From Pseudomonas turukhanskensis (GTDB taxonomy: Bacteria > Pseudomonadota > Gammaproteobacteria > Pseudomonadales > Pseudomonadaceae), in assembly GCF_027922365.1 (NCBI RefSeq), contig NZ_BSFN01000005.1:248001-312000 (forward strand): a stretch of DNA of 64,000 nucleotides. Direction: 5' to 3'. The position numbers and the translations under genes are program-made. Position 1 is the stretch's first letter. The number at the start of each line of letters is the position of its first letter. Below are positions 1 through 10,190 of the stretch, piece after piece. The notes beneath the pieces were generated by a model. That model was not told the DNA's origin and ran no database searches. It worked only from the letters and a program-made list of their open reading frames with translations.

Positions 1-188
1 CCGAGCAACCAGGCGGTGGTCATGCCCACGCGGTGCGGCAGGGCCAATACCCAGTAGGTGAGGATCAAGGCGGGCCACAGCGGGCGCCCGACTTCCATGA
101 AGTCGGGCAACGGCGCCACGCTCAGCAGCAGCGCCAGGGCGAGGCTGAACCAGATCACCCAACCGTTACGCGGGCGTAGACCGATCAT
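1..188 (-). CDS. mreD: Rod shape-determining protein MreD (N-terminal part, cut by window edge)
   Basis: Only the first 62 or so residues are present. The ATG at 188-186 overlaps the mreC stop as ATGA, so the two genes are translationally coupled. The visible peptide begins MIGLRPRNGWVIWF and continues as hydrophobic membrane segments, as expected for the small integral membrane protein MreD. MreD works with MreC and MreB in the elongasome that directs lateral wall synthesis. The identification rests mostly on position after mreC and on hydrophobicity. Confidence 0.85.
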   Translation of the reverse strand, partial: MIGLRPRNGWVIWFSLALALLLSVAPLPDFMEVGRPLWPALILTYWVLALPHRVGMTTAWLL

Positions 189-1279
189 CGACGCTCTCCT
201 TGCGTGGCGGGTTTTACCGGGGCGGTGATGGGTTTGGCCGGCGCGGTTGCAGGCTTGGCGGGCGCGGTGATGGGCGCGCTGGCCGGAGCAGGCGGCTGAG
301 CGGGTGCGGGTGCGGGTGTTGCAGCAGGCGCCGGGGCTGCCGCCGGAGTAGTGCCTTGCAGAGCTTCAGCCGCCTTCTGTTCGGCCTGACGGTCGACCTT
401 TTCCTGCGCTTCGGCCGAATCGGTGGCGCGCTGTTCCGGCGTGCGGGTGTCGGTGAATACCAGCAGCACATAACGACTGCGGTTCAGCGCGGCGGTCGGC
501 ACAGCGCGAACGATGGCGAACGGCTGGCCAGAGTCATGCACCACTTCCTTCACCACGGCCACCGGATAACCGGCCGGGAAACGCTGGCCAAGGCCCGAGC
601 TCACCAGCAGATCGCCCTCTTTGATATCGGCGGTATCGGCAACGTGACGCAACTCCAGACGTTCCGGGTTACCGGTGCCGCTGGCGATGGCGCGCAAGCC
701 ATTGCGGTTTACCTGCACGGGAATGCTGTGGGTGATATCGGTGAGCAGCAGTACCCGCGAGGTGTAGGGCATCACTTCGACCACCTGGCCCATCAGGCCG
801 CGGGCATCGAGCACTGGCTGGCCGAGGAACACGCCGTCCTTGCCACCCTTATCAATCAGGATTCGATGGGTGAACGGGTTGGGGTCTACACCGATCAGCT
901 CGCCGACCAATACCTTTTCATCCACCAGGGACGAGGAGTTGAGCAACTCGCGCAGGCGCACGTTCTGCTCGGTCAGGGCTGCCAGTTTTTGCAGACGACG
1001 CTGCATCAACAGGGCTTCGGCTTTGAGTTTTTCGTTCTCGCCCAGCAATTCGCTACGGCTGGTGAACTGCTGCGTCGCGCCATCCCACAAGCGTACGGGG
1101 AAATCGGCCAGCCAATAGAACGGTGTCAGCACCAGACCGAGCTGGCTGCGCATGGGCTTGAGGGATTCAAAGCGGGCATCGACCACCATCAGCGTGGCCG
1201 ACAGTACAACCAGCACCAGCAGGCGTACCCCCAACGAGGGTCCCTTGGCAAAGAGCGGCTTAATGGCTAAGTGCTCCAA
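185..1279 (-). CDS. mreC: Rod shape-determining protein MreC
   Basis: Periplasmic elongasome scaffold that links MreB filaments to the wall synthases. The N-terminus has one membrane anchor (roughly residues 18-36), then a coiled-coil stretch rich in Leu, Glu and Lys (about 75-115), then the beta-barrel MreC core with GVFLGQPVLDARGLMGQVV. The last 75 residues are a low-complexity Pro/Ala tail, giving 364 aa, somewhat longer than many homologues. Start choice is uncertain: the longest frame opens with TTG at 1279, but a GGAG at 1277-1274 lies inside it, nine bases before an ATT codon at 1264-1262. No ATG or GTG occurs between. It lies downstream of mreB with about 134 bases between them. Confidence 0.95.
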   Translation of the reverse strand: MEHLAIKPLFAKGPSLGVRLLVLVVLSATLMVVDARFESLKPMRSQLGLVLTPFYWLADFPVRLWDGATQQFTSRSELLGENEKLKAEALLMQRRLQKLAALTEQNVRLRELLNSSSLVDEKVLVGELIGVDPNPFTHRILIDKGGKDGVFLGQPVLDARGLMGQVVEVMPYTSRVLLLTDITHSIPVQVNRNGLRAIASGTGNPERLELRHVADTADIKEGDLLVSSGLGQRFPAGYPVAVVKEVVHDSGQPFAIVRAVPTAALNRSRYVLLVFTDTRTPEQRATDSAEAQEKVDRQAEQKAAEALQGTTPAAAPAPAATPAPAPAQPPAPASAPITAPAKPATAPAKPITAPVKPATQGERR

Positions 1280-1413
1280 CGCTGAATTGAATGTTCATAC
1301 GGTCCGCATCGCTGGCAGGTTGACGGAGTGTAAGGCTAAGCACCGTTATAAATGCAATGAGCCCACCGGAGTGGGCCCAACGACTACTGCATGCACGGTA
1401 CAACTGACAGCGA

Positions 1414-2463
<1,050 letters not shown>

Positions 2464-2522
2464 CTAGGCAACGCGTGGGTAAAAAAGTGGCGCAAACTCT
2501 AACAACGACGGGGATTTTGGGC

Positions 2523-2568
2523 AAGGCGCCAATATGTTAAATTGGCGCCTTTTCCCGGCATTGGCGCC
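2523..2568. repeat. Perfect 11-bp inverted repeat plus a third half-copy between mreB and gatC
   Basis: AAGGCGCCAAT at 2523-2533 and its exact reverse complement at 2541-2551 flank a 7-base AT spacer (ATGTTAA). A third copy of ATTGGCGCC follows at 2560-2568. The region lies between two divergent genes, so a transcription terminator is not needed here. A protein-binding site or a hairpin in a leader RNA are both possible. No regulator can be named. Confidence 0.6.
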
Positions 2569-2675
2569 CAGTTAGCGGCTTATGACCGCGCGCTGATCTT
2601 ATCCGTTCCGTACGACATTCCCTACGGACTTCTACTCGCCTCTCACAGGCCGTTCTATTAATTGGAGAACACCCG

Positions 2676-2963
2676 ATGGCGCTTGAACGCTCCGAGGTGG
2701 AGAAAATCGCTCATCTGGCCCGACTGGGTCTGAACGAAGCCGATATCCCCCGCACCACTGAAACACTCAATAACATCCTGGGCCTGATCGATCTGATGCA
2801 AGCGGTGGACACCACCGGCATCGAGCCGTTGGCCCACCCACTGGAAGCGACCCAGCGCCTGCGGCAAGACCAGGTGACCGAACAGAATCAGCGCGACGCC
2901 TACCAAGCCATCGCCCCGGCCGTACAAGACGGCCTCTATCTGGTTCCCAAGGTTATTGAGTAA
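2676..2963 (+). CDS. gatC: Glutamyl-tRNA(Gln)/aspartyl-tRNA(Asn) amidotransferase subunit C
   Basis: Small subunit (95 aa, family length) that clamps GatA and GatB together in the tRNA-dependent amidotransferase. The N-terminal helix [12 protein letters not shown] and the LAHP motif in the middle are typical of GatC. It has a clear TTGGAGAAC Shine-Dalgarno region and is first in gatCAB. GatA follows after 14 bases, as in other Pseudomonas. Confidence 0.98.
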   Translation: MALERSEVEKIAHLARLGLNEADIPRTTETLNNILGLIDLMQAVDTTGIEPLAHPLEATQRLRQDQVTEQNQRDAYQAIAPAVQDGLYLVPKVIE

Positions 2964-2977
2964 TTAAGGACGTGGAC

Positions 2978-4429
2978 ATGCATCAACTGACCCTGGCCGA
3001 GATTGCCCAAGGCCTCGCGGCCAAGAAATTCTCATCTGTAGAGCTGACCCAAAGCCTGCTGGCGCGTATCGCCCAGCTGGACCCGCAGCTCAACAGCTTT
3101 ATTACCGTCACCCAGGACAGCGCGTTGCAGCAGGCCAAGGCCGCTGACGAGCGCCGCGCCGCTGGCGAAACCGGTGCCCTGCTCGGCGCCCCGCTGGCGC
3201 ACAAAGACCTGTTCTGCACCCAGGGCATTCGCACCAGCTGCGGCTCGAAGATGCTCGACAACTTCACCGCGCCCTACGATGCCACCGTGGTCGCCAAGCT
3301 TGCCGCCGCCGGCGCCGTGAGCCTGGGCAAGACCAACATGGACGAGTTCGCCATGGGTTCGGCCAACGAGTCGAGCCACTACGGCGCGGTAAAAAACCCG
3401 TGGAACCTGGAACACGTTCCGGGCGGCTCGTCCGGCGGTTCGGCTGCTGCTGTGGCTGCACGCCTGCTGCCAGCGGCCACCGGCACCGACACCGGCGGCT
3501 CGATTCGCCAGCCCGCGGCGCTGACCAACCTCACCGGCCTCAAGCCCACCTACGGCCGTGTGTCGCGCTGGGGCATGATTGCCTACGCTTCGAGCCTCGA
3601 CCAGGGCGGCCCGCTGGCCCGTACCGCTGAAGACTGCGCGCTGTTGCTGCAAGGCATGGCTGGCTTCGATGCCAAAGACTCCACCAGCGTCGACGAGCCG
3701 GTGCCGGATTACTCCGCCACTCTCGGCGACTCCATCAAAGGTCTGCGCATTGGCTTGCCGAAGGAATACTTCAGCGCTGGCCTCGACCCGCGCATTGCCG
3801 AGCTGATCCACGCCAGTGTCAAAGAGCTGGAAAAGCTCGGTGCCGTGGTCAAGGAAATCAGCCTGCCAAACATGCAGCACGCCATTCCTGCCTACTACGT
3901 CATCGCTCCGGCAGAAGCCTCGTCCAACCTGTCGCGTTTTGACGGTGTGCGGTTCGGCTACCGCTGCGAAGACCCCAAAGACCTCACCGACCTTTATAAG
4001 CGTTCCCGTGCCGAAGGCTTCGGCGCGGAAGTGCAGAACCGCATCATGGTTGGCGCCTACGCCCTGTCGGCGGGCTACTACGACGCCTACTACCTGCAAG
4101 CGCAAAAAATTCGTCGCCTCATCAAGAACGACTTCATGGCCGCCTTCCAGGACGTCGACCTGATTCTCGGCCCAACCACGCCAAACCCGGCCTGGAAGAT
4201 CGGCGCGAAAAACAACGACCCCGTCGCCGCCTACCTCGAAGACGTCTACACCATCACCGCCAACCTCGCGGGCCTGCCGGGCATTTCCATGCCGGCCGGT
4301 TTCGTCGACGGCTTGCCGGTTGGCGTACAACTGCTCGCGCCTTACTTCCAGGAAGGTCGCCTGCTCAACGTCGCTCACCAGTACCAGCTCACCACTGACT
4401 GGCACACGCGCACACCGACAGGCTTCTGA
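2978..4429 (+). CDS. gatA: Asp-tRNA(Asn)/Glu-tRNA(Gln) amidotransferase subunit A (amidase)
   Basis: Glutaminase subunit of GatCAB: it releases ammonia from glutamine, and the ammonia is channelled to GatB to amidate mischarged Asp-tRNA(Asn) or Glu-tRNA(Gln). The amidase-signature triad is visible as Lys in APLAHKDLF, Ser in [10 protein letters not shown], and the nucleophile Ser in [11 protein letters not shown]. The ATG at 2978 is preferred over an in-frame GTG at 2972, because AAGGA at 2966-2970 is correctly spaced from the ATG. That gives 483 aa. GatB starts 11 bases after the stop. Confidence 0.98.
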   Translation: MHQLTLAEIAQGLAAKKFSSVELTQSLLARIAQLDPQLNSFITVTQDSALQQAKAADERRAAGETGALLGAPLAHKDLFCTQGIRTSCGSKMLDNFTAPYDATVVAKLAAAGAVSLGKTNMDEFAMGSANESSHYGAVKNPWNLEHVPGGSSGGSAAAVAARLLPAATGTDTGGSIRQPAALTNLTGLKPTYGRVSRWGMIAYASSLDQGGPLARTAEDCALLLQGMAGFDAKDSTSVDEPVPDYSATLGDSIKGLRIGLPKEYFSAGLDPRIAELIHASVKELEKLGAVVKEISLPNMQHAIPAYYVIAPAEASSNLSRFDGVRFGYRCEDPKDLTDLYKRSRAEGFGAEVQNRIMVGAYALSAGYYDAYYLQAQKIRRLIKNDFMAAFQDVDLILGPTTPNPAWKIGAKNNDPVAAYLEDVYTITANLAGLPGISMPAGFVDGLPVGVQLLAPYFQEGRLLNVAHQYQLTTDWHTRTPTGF

Positions 4430-4440
4430 GGAGATACACC

Positions 4441-5886
4441 ATGCAATGGGAAGTTGTTATCGGGCTGGAGATTCACACCCAGCTCGCCACCCAATCGAAG
4501 ATTTTCTCCGGCAGCGCCACCACCTTTGGTTCCGCGCCGAACACCCAGGCCAGCCTGATCGACCTGGGCATGCCCGGCGTATTGCCGGTGCTCAACGAAG
4601 AAGCCGTGCGCATGGCCGTAAAATTCGGCCTGGCCATTGACGCCGAAATCGGCCAGCACAACGTGTTCGCCCGCAAAAACTACTTCTACCCGGACCTGCC
4701 CAAGGGCTACCAGATCAGCCAGATGGAATTGCCCATTGTCGGCAAGGGCCACCTGGATATCACCCTGGAAGACGGCACGGTCAAACGCGTTGGCATCACC
4801 CGCGCGCACTTGGAAGAAGACGCCGGCAAGAGTCTGCACGAAGACTTCAGCGGCATGAGCGGCATCGACCTCAACCGCGCCGGCACCCCGCTGCTGGAAA
4901 TCGTCTCCGAACCGGACATGCGCAGCGCCAAGGAAGCCGTGGCCTACGTAAAAGCCATTCACGCCCTGGTGCGTTACCTGGGCATTTGCGACGGCAACAT
5001 GGCCGAAGGCTCGCTGCGCTGCGACTGCAACGTGTCGGTGCGCCCCAAAGGCCAGGCCGAGTTCGGCACCCGCTGCGAGATCAAGAACGTCAACTCGTTC
5101 CGCTTTATCGAGAAGGCGATCAACACTGAAGTGCAGCGCCAGATCGAGCTGATCGAAGACGGCGGCAAGGTCATTCAGCAAACCCGCCTGTACGATCCGA
5201 ACAAAGACGAAACCCGCGCCATGCGCAGCAAGGAAGAAGCCAACGACTACCGTTACTTCCCCGACCCCGACCTGCTGCCGGTGATCATCGACGACGCGTT
5301 TCTGGACACCACCCGCGCCACCCTGCCGGAACTGCCGCCGCAAAAACGCGAGCGCTTCCAGGCGCAGTTTGGTCTGAGCGCCTACGACGCCAGCGTGCTG
5401 GCTTCCAGCCGCGAGCAAGCCGACTACTTCGAACAGGTGGTGGGCATCAGTGGCGACGCCAAGCTGGCGGCCAACTGGGTGATGGTTGAACTGGGCAGCC
5501 TGCTCAACAAGCAAGGCGTGGAAATCGACGCCTCGCCGGTCAGCGCTGCGCAACTGGGCGGCATGCTCAAGCGCATCACCGACAACACCATCTCCGGCAA
5601 GATCGCCAAGATGGTGTTTGAAGCGATGGCCAATGGCGAAGGCAGCGCCGATGAAATCATTGAAGCCAAGGGCCTCAAGCAAGTCACCGACAGCGGCGCC
5701 ATTTCGGCAGTGCTCGATGAAATGCTGGCAGCCAACGCCGAGCAGGTTGAGCAGTACCGCGCCGCCGATGAAGCCAAGCGCGGCAAGATGTTCGGCTTCT
5801 TTGTGGGGCAGGCGATGAAAGCTTCGAAGGGTAAAGCCAACCCGCAGCAGGTGAATGAGCTGTTGAAGCAGAAGCTGGAAGGTTAA
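4441..5886 (+). CDS. gatB: Asp-tRNA(Asn)/Glu-tRNA(Gln) amidotransferase subunit B
   Basis: tRNA-binding and kinase subunit of GatCAB. It activates the misacylated tRNA side chain with ATP and transfers ammonia to it. At 481 aa it is full length. The GatB signature [13 protein letters not shown] at the N-terminus, the [10 protein letters not shown] segment and the C-terminal helical GatB/YqeY domain ending [13 protein letters not shown] are all present. A GAGGAG ribosome site lies about eight bases before the ATG. It is the last gene of the operon, followed by a large inverted repeat. Confidence 0.98.
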   Translation: MQWEVVIGLEIHTQLATQSKIFSGSATTFGSAPNTQASLIDLGMPGVLPVLNEEAVRMAVKFGLAIDAEIGQHNVFARKNYFYPDLPKGYQISQMELPIVGKGHLDITLEDGTVKRVGITRAHLEEDAGKSLHEDFSGMSGIDLNRAGTPLLEIVSEPDMRSAKEAVAYVKAIHALVRYLGICDGNMAEGSLRCDCNVSVRPKGQAEFGTRCEIKNVNSFRFIEKAINTEVQRQIELIEDGGKVIQQTRLYDPNKDETRAMRSKEEANDYRYFPDPDLLPVIIDDAFLDTTRATLPELPPQKRERFQAQFGLSAYDASVLASSREQADYFEQVVGISGDAKLAANWVMVELGSLLNKQGVEIDASPVSAAQLGGMLKRITDNTISGKIAKMVFEAMANGEGSADEIIEAKGLKQVTDSGAISAVLDEMLAANAEQVEQYRAADEAKRGKMFGFFVGQAMKASKGKANPQQVNELLKQKLEG

Positions 5887-5892
5887 CGGCAA

Positions 5893-5998
5893 AACCCTCT
5901 CCCTAACCCTCTCCCGCCAGCGGGCAGAGGGAACTAGAACGAGTTGCCGATTAGCACCCCTCTGCCCGCTAGCGGGAGAGGGGCTGGGGGAGAGGGTA
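5893..5998. repeat. Long imperfect inverted repeat (CCCTCTCCC type) after gatB
   Basis: The left arm (about 5893-5932) and right arm (about 5957-5998) are near-perfect reverse complements of about 42 bases built on CCCTCTCCCG and CGGGAGAGGG. About 25 bases separate them. As RNA this would form a very stable hairpin at the gatB 3' end and could protect or end the transcript. Such CCCTCTCCC palindromes are common scattered intergenic elements in proteobacteria. Only one copy is seen in this window. Confidence 0.75.
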
Positions 5999-6021
5999 TT
6001 ACAAATTTCGGAGACACAGGT

Positions 6022-6426
6022 ATGTGGCGCGTTCTACTGGCAGGAAGCTTTCTAGCGCTCTTGAGCGCCTGTACCACCCCTTCTTTTCGCACCACCCCCA
6101 GCGACGACAACGACCATGAGCGCTACAGCGGCCACTACAATGAAAGTGGCGAAGCCTCCTATTACGGTGCCAAGCACCAAGGCAAGAAAACCGCCAGCGG
6201 CGAGCGCTTCGATCAGGCGCAACTGACCGCCGCCCACCGCACTTTGCCCTTCGGCACCCGGGTGCAGGTGACCAACCTGGACAACAACAAAACCGTAGTG
6301 GTGCGTATCAACGACCGTGGGCCGTTTAACCGCAAACGGCTGATCGATATTTCCAAGTCCGCCGCTGAACAGCTCGACATGCTGAAGGCCGGCACGGCGC
6401 CGGTGCGCGTGCAGAGCCTCGACTGA
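6022..6426 (+). CDS. RlpA-like lipoprotein (double-psi beta-barrel)
   Basis: A 134-aa predicted lipoprotein: the signal peptide ends in the lipobox LLSAC (Cys about residue 17). It is followed by an RlpA-like double-psi beta-barrel containing GEASYYGAKHQGKKTASGE, FGTRVQVTNL and RINDRGPF. RlpA-type proteins cut glycan strands lacking stem peptides at the septum. This one has no SPOR domain, so it is a short RlpA-like paralogue rather than canonical RlpA. The start is the ATG at 6022 with GGAG upstream at 6010; the open frame extends further 5' only through the inverted repeat. Confidence 0.88.
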   Translation: MWRVLLAGSFLALLSACTTPSFRTTPSDDNDHERYSGHYNESGEASYYGAKHQGKKTASGERFDQAQLTAAHRTLPFGTRVQVTNLDNNKTVVVRINDRGPFNRKRLIDISKSAAEQLDMLKAGTAPVRVQSLD

Positions 6427-6439
6427 ATCAGGAGCCCTT

Positions 6440-6817
6440 ATGAGCGAGCAATCCAAACCCGGCGAACAGGTACGCCGTCAGGTCATGGGCGACGCCTTTG
6501 TCGACCGTGCCCTGAACAACGCCACTGACTTCACCCAACCGCTGCAAGACTTTATCAACGAACACGCCTGGGGTTCGGTGTGGAGCCGTGAAGGGCTGCC
6601 GCTGAAAACCCGCAGTTTGATCACCCTCGCCGCCCTTACTGCCTTGAAGTGCCCGCAAGAGCTCAAAGGCCATGTGCGCGGCGCGTTGAACAACGGCTGC
6701 ACCGTGGAAGAAATCCGCGAAGCGCTGCTGCACTGCGCGGTGTATGCCGGCGTGCCGGCCGTGGCCGAAGCGTTCCGCGCGGCGCAGGAAGTAATCGAGA
6801 GCTACACGGGTTCCTAA
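6440..6817 (+). CDS. Carboxymuconolactone decarboxylase family protein
   Basis: A 125-aa all-helical CMD-fold protein. The conserved core LITLAALTAL, the HVRGALNNGCTVEEIREALLH segment and the following CAVYAGVPA are characteristic, and the length matches the single-domain PcaC type. PcaC acts in protocatechuate breakdown, but no other catabolic gene lies nearby, so the substrate is unknown. The AhpD-type CxxC pair is absent, which argues against a peroxidase role. It starts 13 bases after the RlpA-like gene and has its own GGAG site, so the two are probably co-transcribed. Confidence 0.85.
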   Translation: MSEQSKPGEQVRRQVMGDAFVDRALNNATDFTQPLQDFINEHAWGSVWSREGLPLKTRSLITLAALTALKCPQELKGHVRGALNNGCTVEEIREALLHCAVYAGVPAVAEAFRAAQEVIESYTGS

Positions 6818-6838
6818 CAGGGTTGGCCATCTCGTTAC

Positions 6839-6900
6839 CCGGGGATGACGAAGGTTTTTGCCAAGACACCCGTCATCCCCGCGCAGGCGGGGATCCAGAA
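6839..6900. repeat. CGTCATCCCC/GGGGATGACG palindromic intergenic repeat
   Basis: CCGGGGATGACG (6839-6850) is inverted relative to CGTCATCCCCGCG (6871-6883), which continues into GCAGGCGGGGATCCAGA. The same motif set recurs at 21076-21185. It looks like a short non-coding mobile or palindromic repeat rather than a regulatory site of the neighbouring genes. Confidence 0.65.
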
Positions 6901-6937
6901 TCCCAAGCCGGACACAACAGCAAGAAATCACGCTACA

Positions 6938-6967
6938 AAAAAACCGGGCACATGGCCCGGCTTTTTT
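6938..6967. terminator. Bidirectional intrinsic terminator between the CMD and PhoH-like genes
   Basis: The stem CCGGGC (6944-6949) with GCCCGG (6955-6960) has an A-run on its left and a T-run on its right. It can therefore end transcripts arriving from both convergent genes. Confidence 0.85.
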
Positions 6968-6983
6968 ATCCTGCAAAACGCCT

Positions 6984-8375
6984 CTACATATTCGCTTCGG
7001 CGTATTCGGCCAGCACCGAACGTGGCACCCCTTGCAGGGTGATATGCACCCCATGGGGGAAGTCTTTGAAGCGTTCGGTCAGGTAGGTCAGCCCCGAACT
7101 GGGCGCCGACAGATACGGCGTATCGATCTGCGCCAGGTTACCCAGGCACACCACTTTGGAACCGGTACCGGCACGGGTGATGATGGTTTTCATCTGGTGC
7201 GGCGTCAGGTTCTGGCATTCGTCGATCAGAATCAGGCTTTGCTGGAAGCTGCGCCCGCGAATGTAGTTAAGCGATTTGAACTGCAATGGCACCTTGCCCA
7301 GGATGTAGTCCACGCTGCCGTGGGTGTTCTCGTCGTCCATATGCAGGGCTTCGAGGTTGTCGGTAATGGCGCCCAGCCACGGTTCCATTTTTTCCGCTTC
7401 GGTGCCCGGTAGAAAACCGATCTCCTGATCCAGCCCCTGTACGCTGCGAGTTGCAATGATGCGGCGATAGCGCTTGGTGACCATGGTCTGCTCGATAGCA
7501 GCAGCCAGCGCCAGGATGGTTTTCCCAGAACCGGCGGCGCCGGAAAGGTTGACCAGGTGAATGTCCGGATCGAGCAAGGCGAACAGCGCCAGGCTCTGAT
7601 AGATGTCCCGCGGGCGCAGGCCCCAGGCTTCCTGGTGCAGCAAAGGCTCCTGATGCAGGTCGAGAATCAGCAGTTCATCGGCCTTGATGCCTTTGACCCA
7701 GCCGACAAAGCCCTGCTCGTCGATGATGAATTCGTTGATATGCACGGCCGGCAAGTTGTCGGTCATCTGCACACGGTGCCAGGCGCGGCCTCGGTCCTGA
7801 CGGGTATCGACCTTGCTCACGCGGTCCCAGAACGAGCCGGTAAGGGTGTGATAACCACGGGGCAACAGCGAAATATCGTCGACCAACTGGTCGGTGTGGT
7901 AGTCCTCGGATTCAATGCCACAGGCGCGCGCCTTGAGGCGCATGTTGATGTCTTTGGTGACCAGCACCACGGACAAGCCCGGCTTGCGTGACTGCAAGTC
8001 GACCAGTTGATTGATGATCTTGTTGTCGTTGAGATCTTCCGGCAGCCAGGTAATGGGCTCGGCACGCCGACTCATAAGGATGGAGAGGTAACCGCAGGGA
8101 CCGCTTTTGTCGCGCTGGATGGCGACACCATGTTCCACTTCTTCGGGGGTGGCACCGCCTAGAATCTTGTCGATCAGGCGGATGGCTTGCCTACATTCTG
8201 CTGCGACGCCTTGCTTGCCGGTTTTAAGCTTGTCCAGTTCCTCCAGAACTGTCATGGGGATGGCTACGTGGTGTTCCTGGAAGTTCAGCAGGGCGTTGGG
8301 GTCGTGGATCAGAACGTTGGTATCGAGGGCGTAGAGGATTGGAGCAGTAGGGCTGGAGCGTCCGTGGTCATCCAT
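6984..8375 (-). CDS. PIN-domain/PhoH-like ATPase (PhoH2 type)
   Basis: A 463-aa two-domain protein. The N-terminal PIN nuclease domain (about 12-155) begins LYALDTNVLIHD with an acidic residue at Asp18. The C-terminal PhoH ATPase has Walker A GAAGSGKT at 279-286 and Walker B LILIDECQNL. PhoH2 proteins of this architecture have been described as sequence-specific RNA helicase/RNases and in some bacteria pair with a small antitoxin. No small partner gene is obvious upstream here. It stands alone between a terminator and a 500-base non-coding stretch. Confidence 0.92.
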   Translation of the reverse strand: MDDHGRSSPTAPILYALDTNVLIHDPNALLNFQEHHVAIPMTVLEELDKLKTGKQGVAAECRQAIRLIDKILGGATPEEVEHGVAIQRDKSGPCGYLSILMSRRAEPITWLPEDLNDNKIINQLVDLQSRKPGLSVVLVTKDINMRLKARACGIESEDYHTDQLVDDISLLPRGYHTLTGSFWDRVSKVDTRQDRGRAWHRVQMTDNLPAVHINEFIIDEQGFVGWVKGIKADELLILDLHQEPLLHQEAWGLRPRDIYQSLALFALLDPDIHLVNLSGAAGSGKTILALAAAIEQTMVTKRYRRIIATRSVQGLDQEIGFLPGTEAEKMEPWLGAITDNLEALHMDDENTHGSVDYILGKVPLQFKSLNYIRGRSFQQSLILIDECQNLTPHQMKTIITRAGTGSKVVCLGNLAQIDTPYLSAPSSGLTYLTERFKDFPHGVHITLQGVPRSVLAEYAEANM

Positions 8376-8894
8376 ACTCGGTCACCTTCTTGTAGGAGCC
8401 AAGCGACGGAATGCCGGAACAGCGCTCCGCCGCACGAACCACCGATATCCCCGGCCGCAGCGGGGGATACTGCACACAACGTGTGCTGCAGAACTCGGCG
8501 GTCTGTCTTTTAGATACTCCAAAAAAGGTGACAGGAAAAAGTAATTTTTGCGTTTGCCGGGTTTATTTTTCGGTGCGACGAAAAGCCCTTGGCGTACCCG
8601 CACCGTCTCGTTAAAGTCGGAAGTCCGGCTAGCGTCAAACAGCCGTTCCCTACATACATTTTTCGTATGCGGGCCCGCTTCACTCTCCCTTTCCGACCTT
8701 TCCCCTTTAAGCACTGCGCCCGATACAAGGCACAAGCACCGCCGTGCGAACTGGTATGATGCGCCGCTTTTTTCGCCGCACCCTATACACCGAGAACGGG
8801 CAAAACCAGCGCCAGCCAGGCGGCTGTGCTTTGCTTCTGAGCATTCGGTTTATAAACAAGACGGCCACTGATCACATCCGCGGAGCCCATCCCC
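8376..8894. other. 519-base intergenic stretch without a supported gene
   Basis: It lies between the divergent PhoH-like and permease genes. It contains a TGTAGGAGCC motif near 8391, like the palindromic repeat at 11287, and a polypurine/polypyrimidine stretch. The open frames through it have no recognisable domain, poor ribosome sites and odd composition. I see no tRNA, rRNA or known sRNA. A dispersed intergenic repeat is the most likely content of 8510-8745, but one copy cannot prove it. Confidence 0.5.
8752..8760 (+). promoter_or_regulatory. Possible extended -10 promoter of the purine permease
   Basis: TGGTATGAT at 8752-8760 fits an extended -10 element (TGnTATGAT). No good -35 hexamer lies 17 bases upstream. 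It is about 135 bases before the permease start. Confidence 0.35.
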
Positions 8895-10190
8895 ATGCTG
8901 GAAAGACTGTTCCAACTCAACGCACATAACACCACGGTGCGCACCGAGATCCTTGCCGGGATCACGACTTTCCTGACCATGGCCTACATCCTGTTCGTCA
9001 ACCCGAGCATCCTCGGCGAAACCGGCATGGACAAAGGCGCCATCTTCGTCGCCACGTGCCTGGCCGCCGCCATCGGCTCGGCCATCATGGGTTTTATCGC
9101 CAACTACCCGATTGCACTCGCACCGGGCATGGGCCTGAACGCCTTCTTTACCTACACCGTTGTGCTGCACATGGGCCACACCTGGCAGGTGGCGCTCGGC
9201 GCGGTATTTATCTCGGCGTGCATGTTCTTTGTGCTGTCGATCTTTCGCATCCGTGAATGGATCATCAACAGCATTCCGCTGGAACTGCGCTCGGCCATTG
9301 CCGCCGGTATCGGCCTGTTCCTGGCGCTGATCGCGCTGAAAGAAGCCGGCATCGTCGTTGCCAACCCGGCCACCCTGGTGGGTATGGGCGACCTGAGCAA
9401 GCCAGAGCCTTTGCTGGCCATCCTCGGCTTTTTTATCATCGTTGCCCTGGAAGCCCGCAAGATCACCGGCGCCGTACTGATCGGCATTCTGGTCACCACC
9501 GCAGCCGGCATTGCCCTGGGCGTGTCGCAGTTCGGTGGCGTGTTCTCGATGCCGCCATCGCTGGCCCCGACCTTTATGCAACTGGATATCAAAGGCGCGC
9601 TGAATATCGGCCTGGTCACCGTGGTGTTCGCCTTCCTGTTTGTGGATATCTTCGATAACTCCGGCACCCTGATTGCCGTGGCGAAAAAAGCCGGCCTGAT
9701 GCGCGCCGACGGTCATATGCCGAAGATGGGCCGCGCCCTGATTGCCGACAGCAGCGCGGCGATGGTCGGTTCGGTACTGGGTACCTCGACTACCACCAGC
9801 TACATCGAATCCGCCGCCGGCGTAAGCGCTGGTGGCCGCACCGGGCTGACGGCCGTGGTGGTCGCCATTCTGTTTCTGCTGGCCCTGTTCCTCGCGCCGC
9901 TGGCCGGCAGCGTACCGGCCTTCGCCACCGCCCCTGCCCTGCTGTTCGTGGCCGTGCTGATGACTGCGGGCCTGGCGGAAATCGACTGGAGCGACATCAC
10001 CGTCGCCGCCCCGGTGGTGATTACCGCGTTGGCCATGCCACTGACCTTCTCCATCGCCAACGGCATCGCCTTTGGTTTTATCGCCTGGACCGCCATCAAG
10101 CTGCTGGCCGGTCGCGCCCGTGAACTGAGCCCGGCGCTGGTGATTCTTTCGATTCTGTTCGTGATCAAGCTGGGTTGGTTCAACGCATGA
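8895..10190 (+). CDS. NCS2 family purine permease (AzgA-like)
   Basis: A 431-aa inner-membrane transporter with about 12-14 hydrophobic segments. The start [19 protein letters not shown] and the segment [22 protein letters not shown] are hallmarks of the AzgA/GhxP/AdeP branch of nucleobase:cation symporter 2. The conserved [16 protein letters not shown] and the [15 protein letters not shown] helix match. Members import adenine, guanine or hypoxanthine with protons, and substrate preference cannot be read from the sequence. trmA overlaps its stop codon (ATGA), so the two are translated from one message. Confidence 0.93.
   Translation: MLERLFQLNAHNTTVRTEILAGITTFLTMAYILFVNPSILGETGMDKGAIFVATCLAAAIGSAIMGFIANYPIALAPGMGLNAFFTYTVVLHMGHTWQVALGAVFISACMFFVLSIFRIREWIINSIPLELRSAIAAGIGLFLALIALKEAGIVVANPATLVGMGDLSKPEPLLAILGFFIIVALEARKITGAVLIGILVTTAAGIALGVSQFGGVFSMPPSLAPTFMQLDIKGALNIGLVTVVFAFLFVDIFDNSGTLIAVAKKAGLMRADGHMPKMGRALIADSSAAMVGSVLGTSTTTSYIESAAGVSAGGRTGLTAVVVAILFLLALFLAPLAGSVPAFATAPALLFVAVLMTAGLAEIDWSDITVAAPVVITALAMPLTFSIANGIAFGFIAWTAIKLLAGRARELSPALVILSILFVIKLGWFNA

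Noticed and set aside
200-1270. Long plus-strand frame opposite mreC
   Set aside because: It is a GC-skew shadow: Arg/Gly-rich translation with no domain, exactly antisense to the conserved mreC.
3032-5892. Two long minus-strand frames opposite gatA and gatB
   Set aside because: Low-complexity Val/Gly/His-rich translations without homology, antisense to conserved genes.
8382-8735. 117-residue minus-strand frame in the gap before the permease
   Set aside because: No domain, no good ribosome site, overlapping alternative frames of equal quality; more likely an intergenic repeat.
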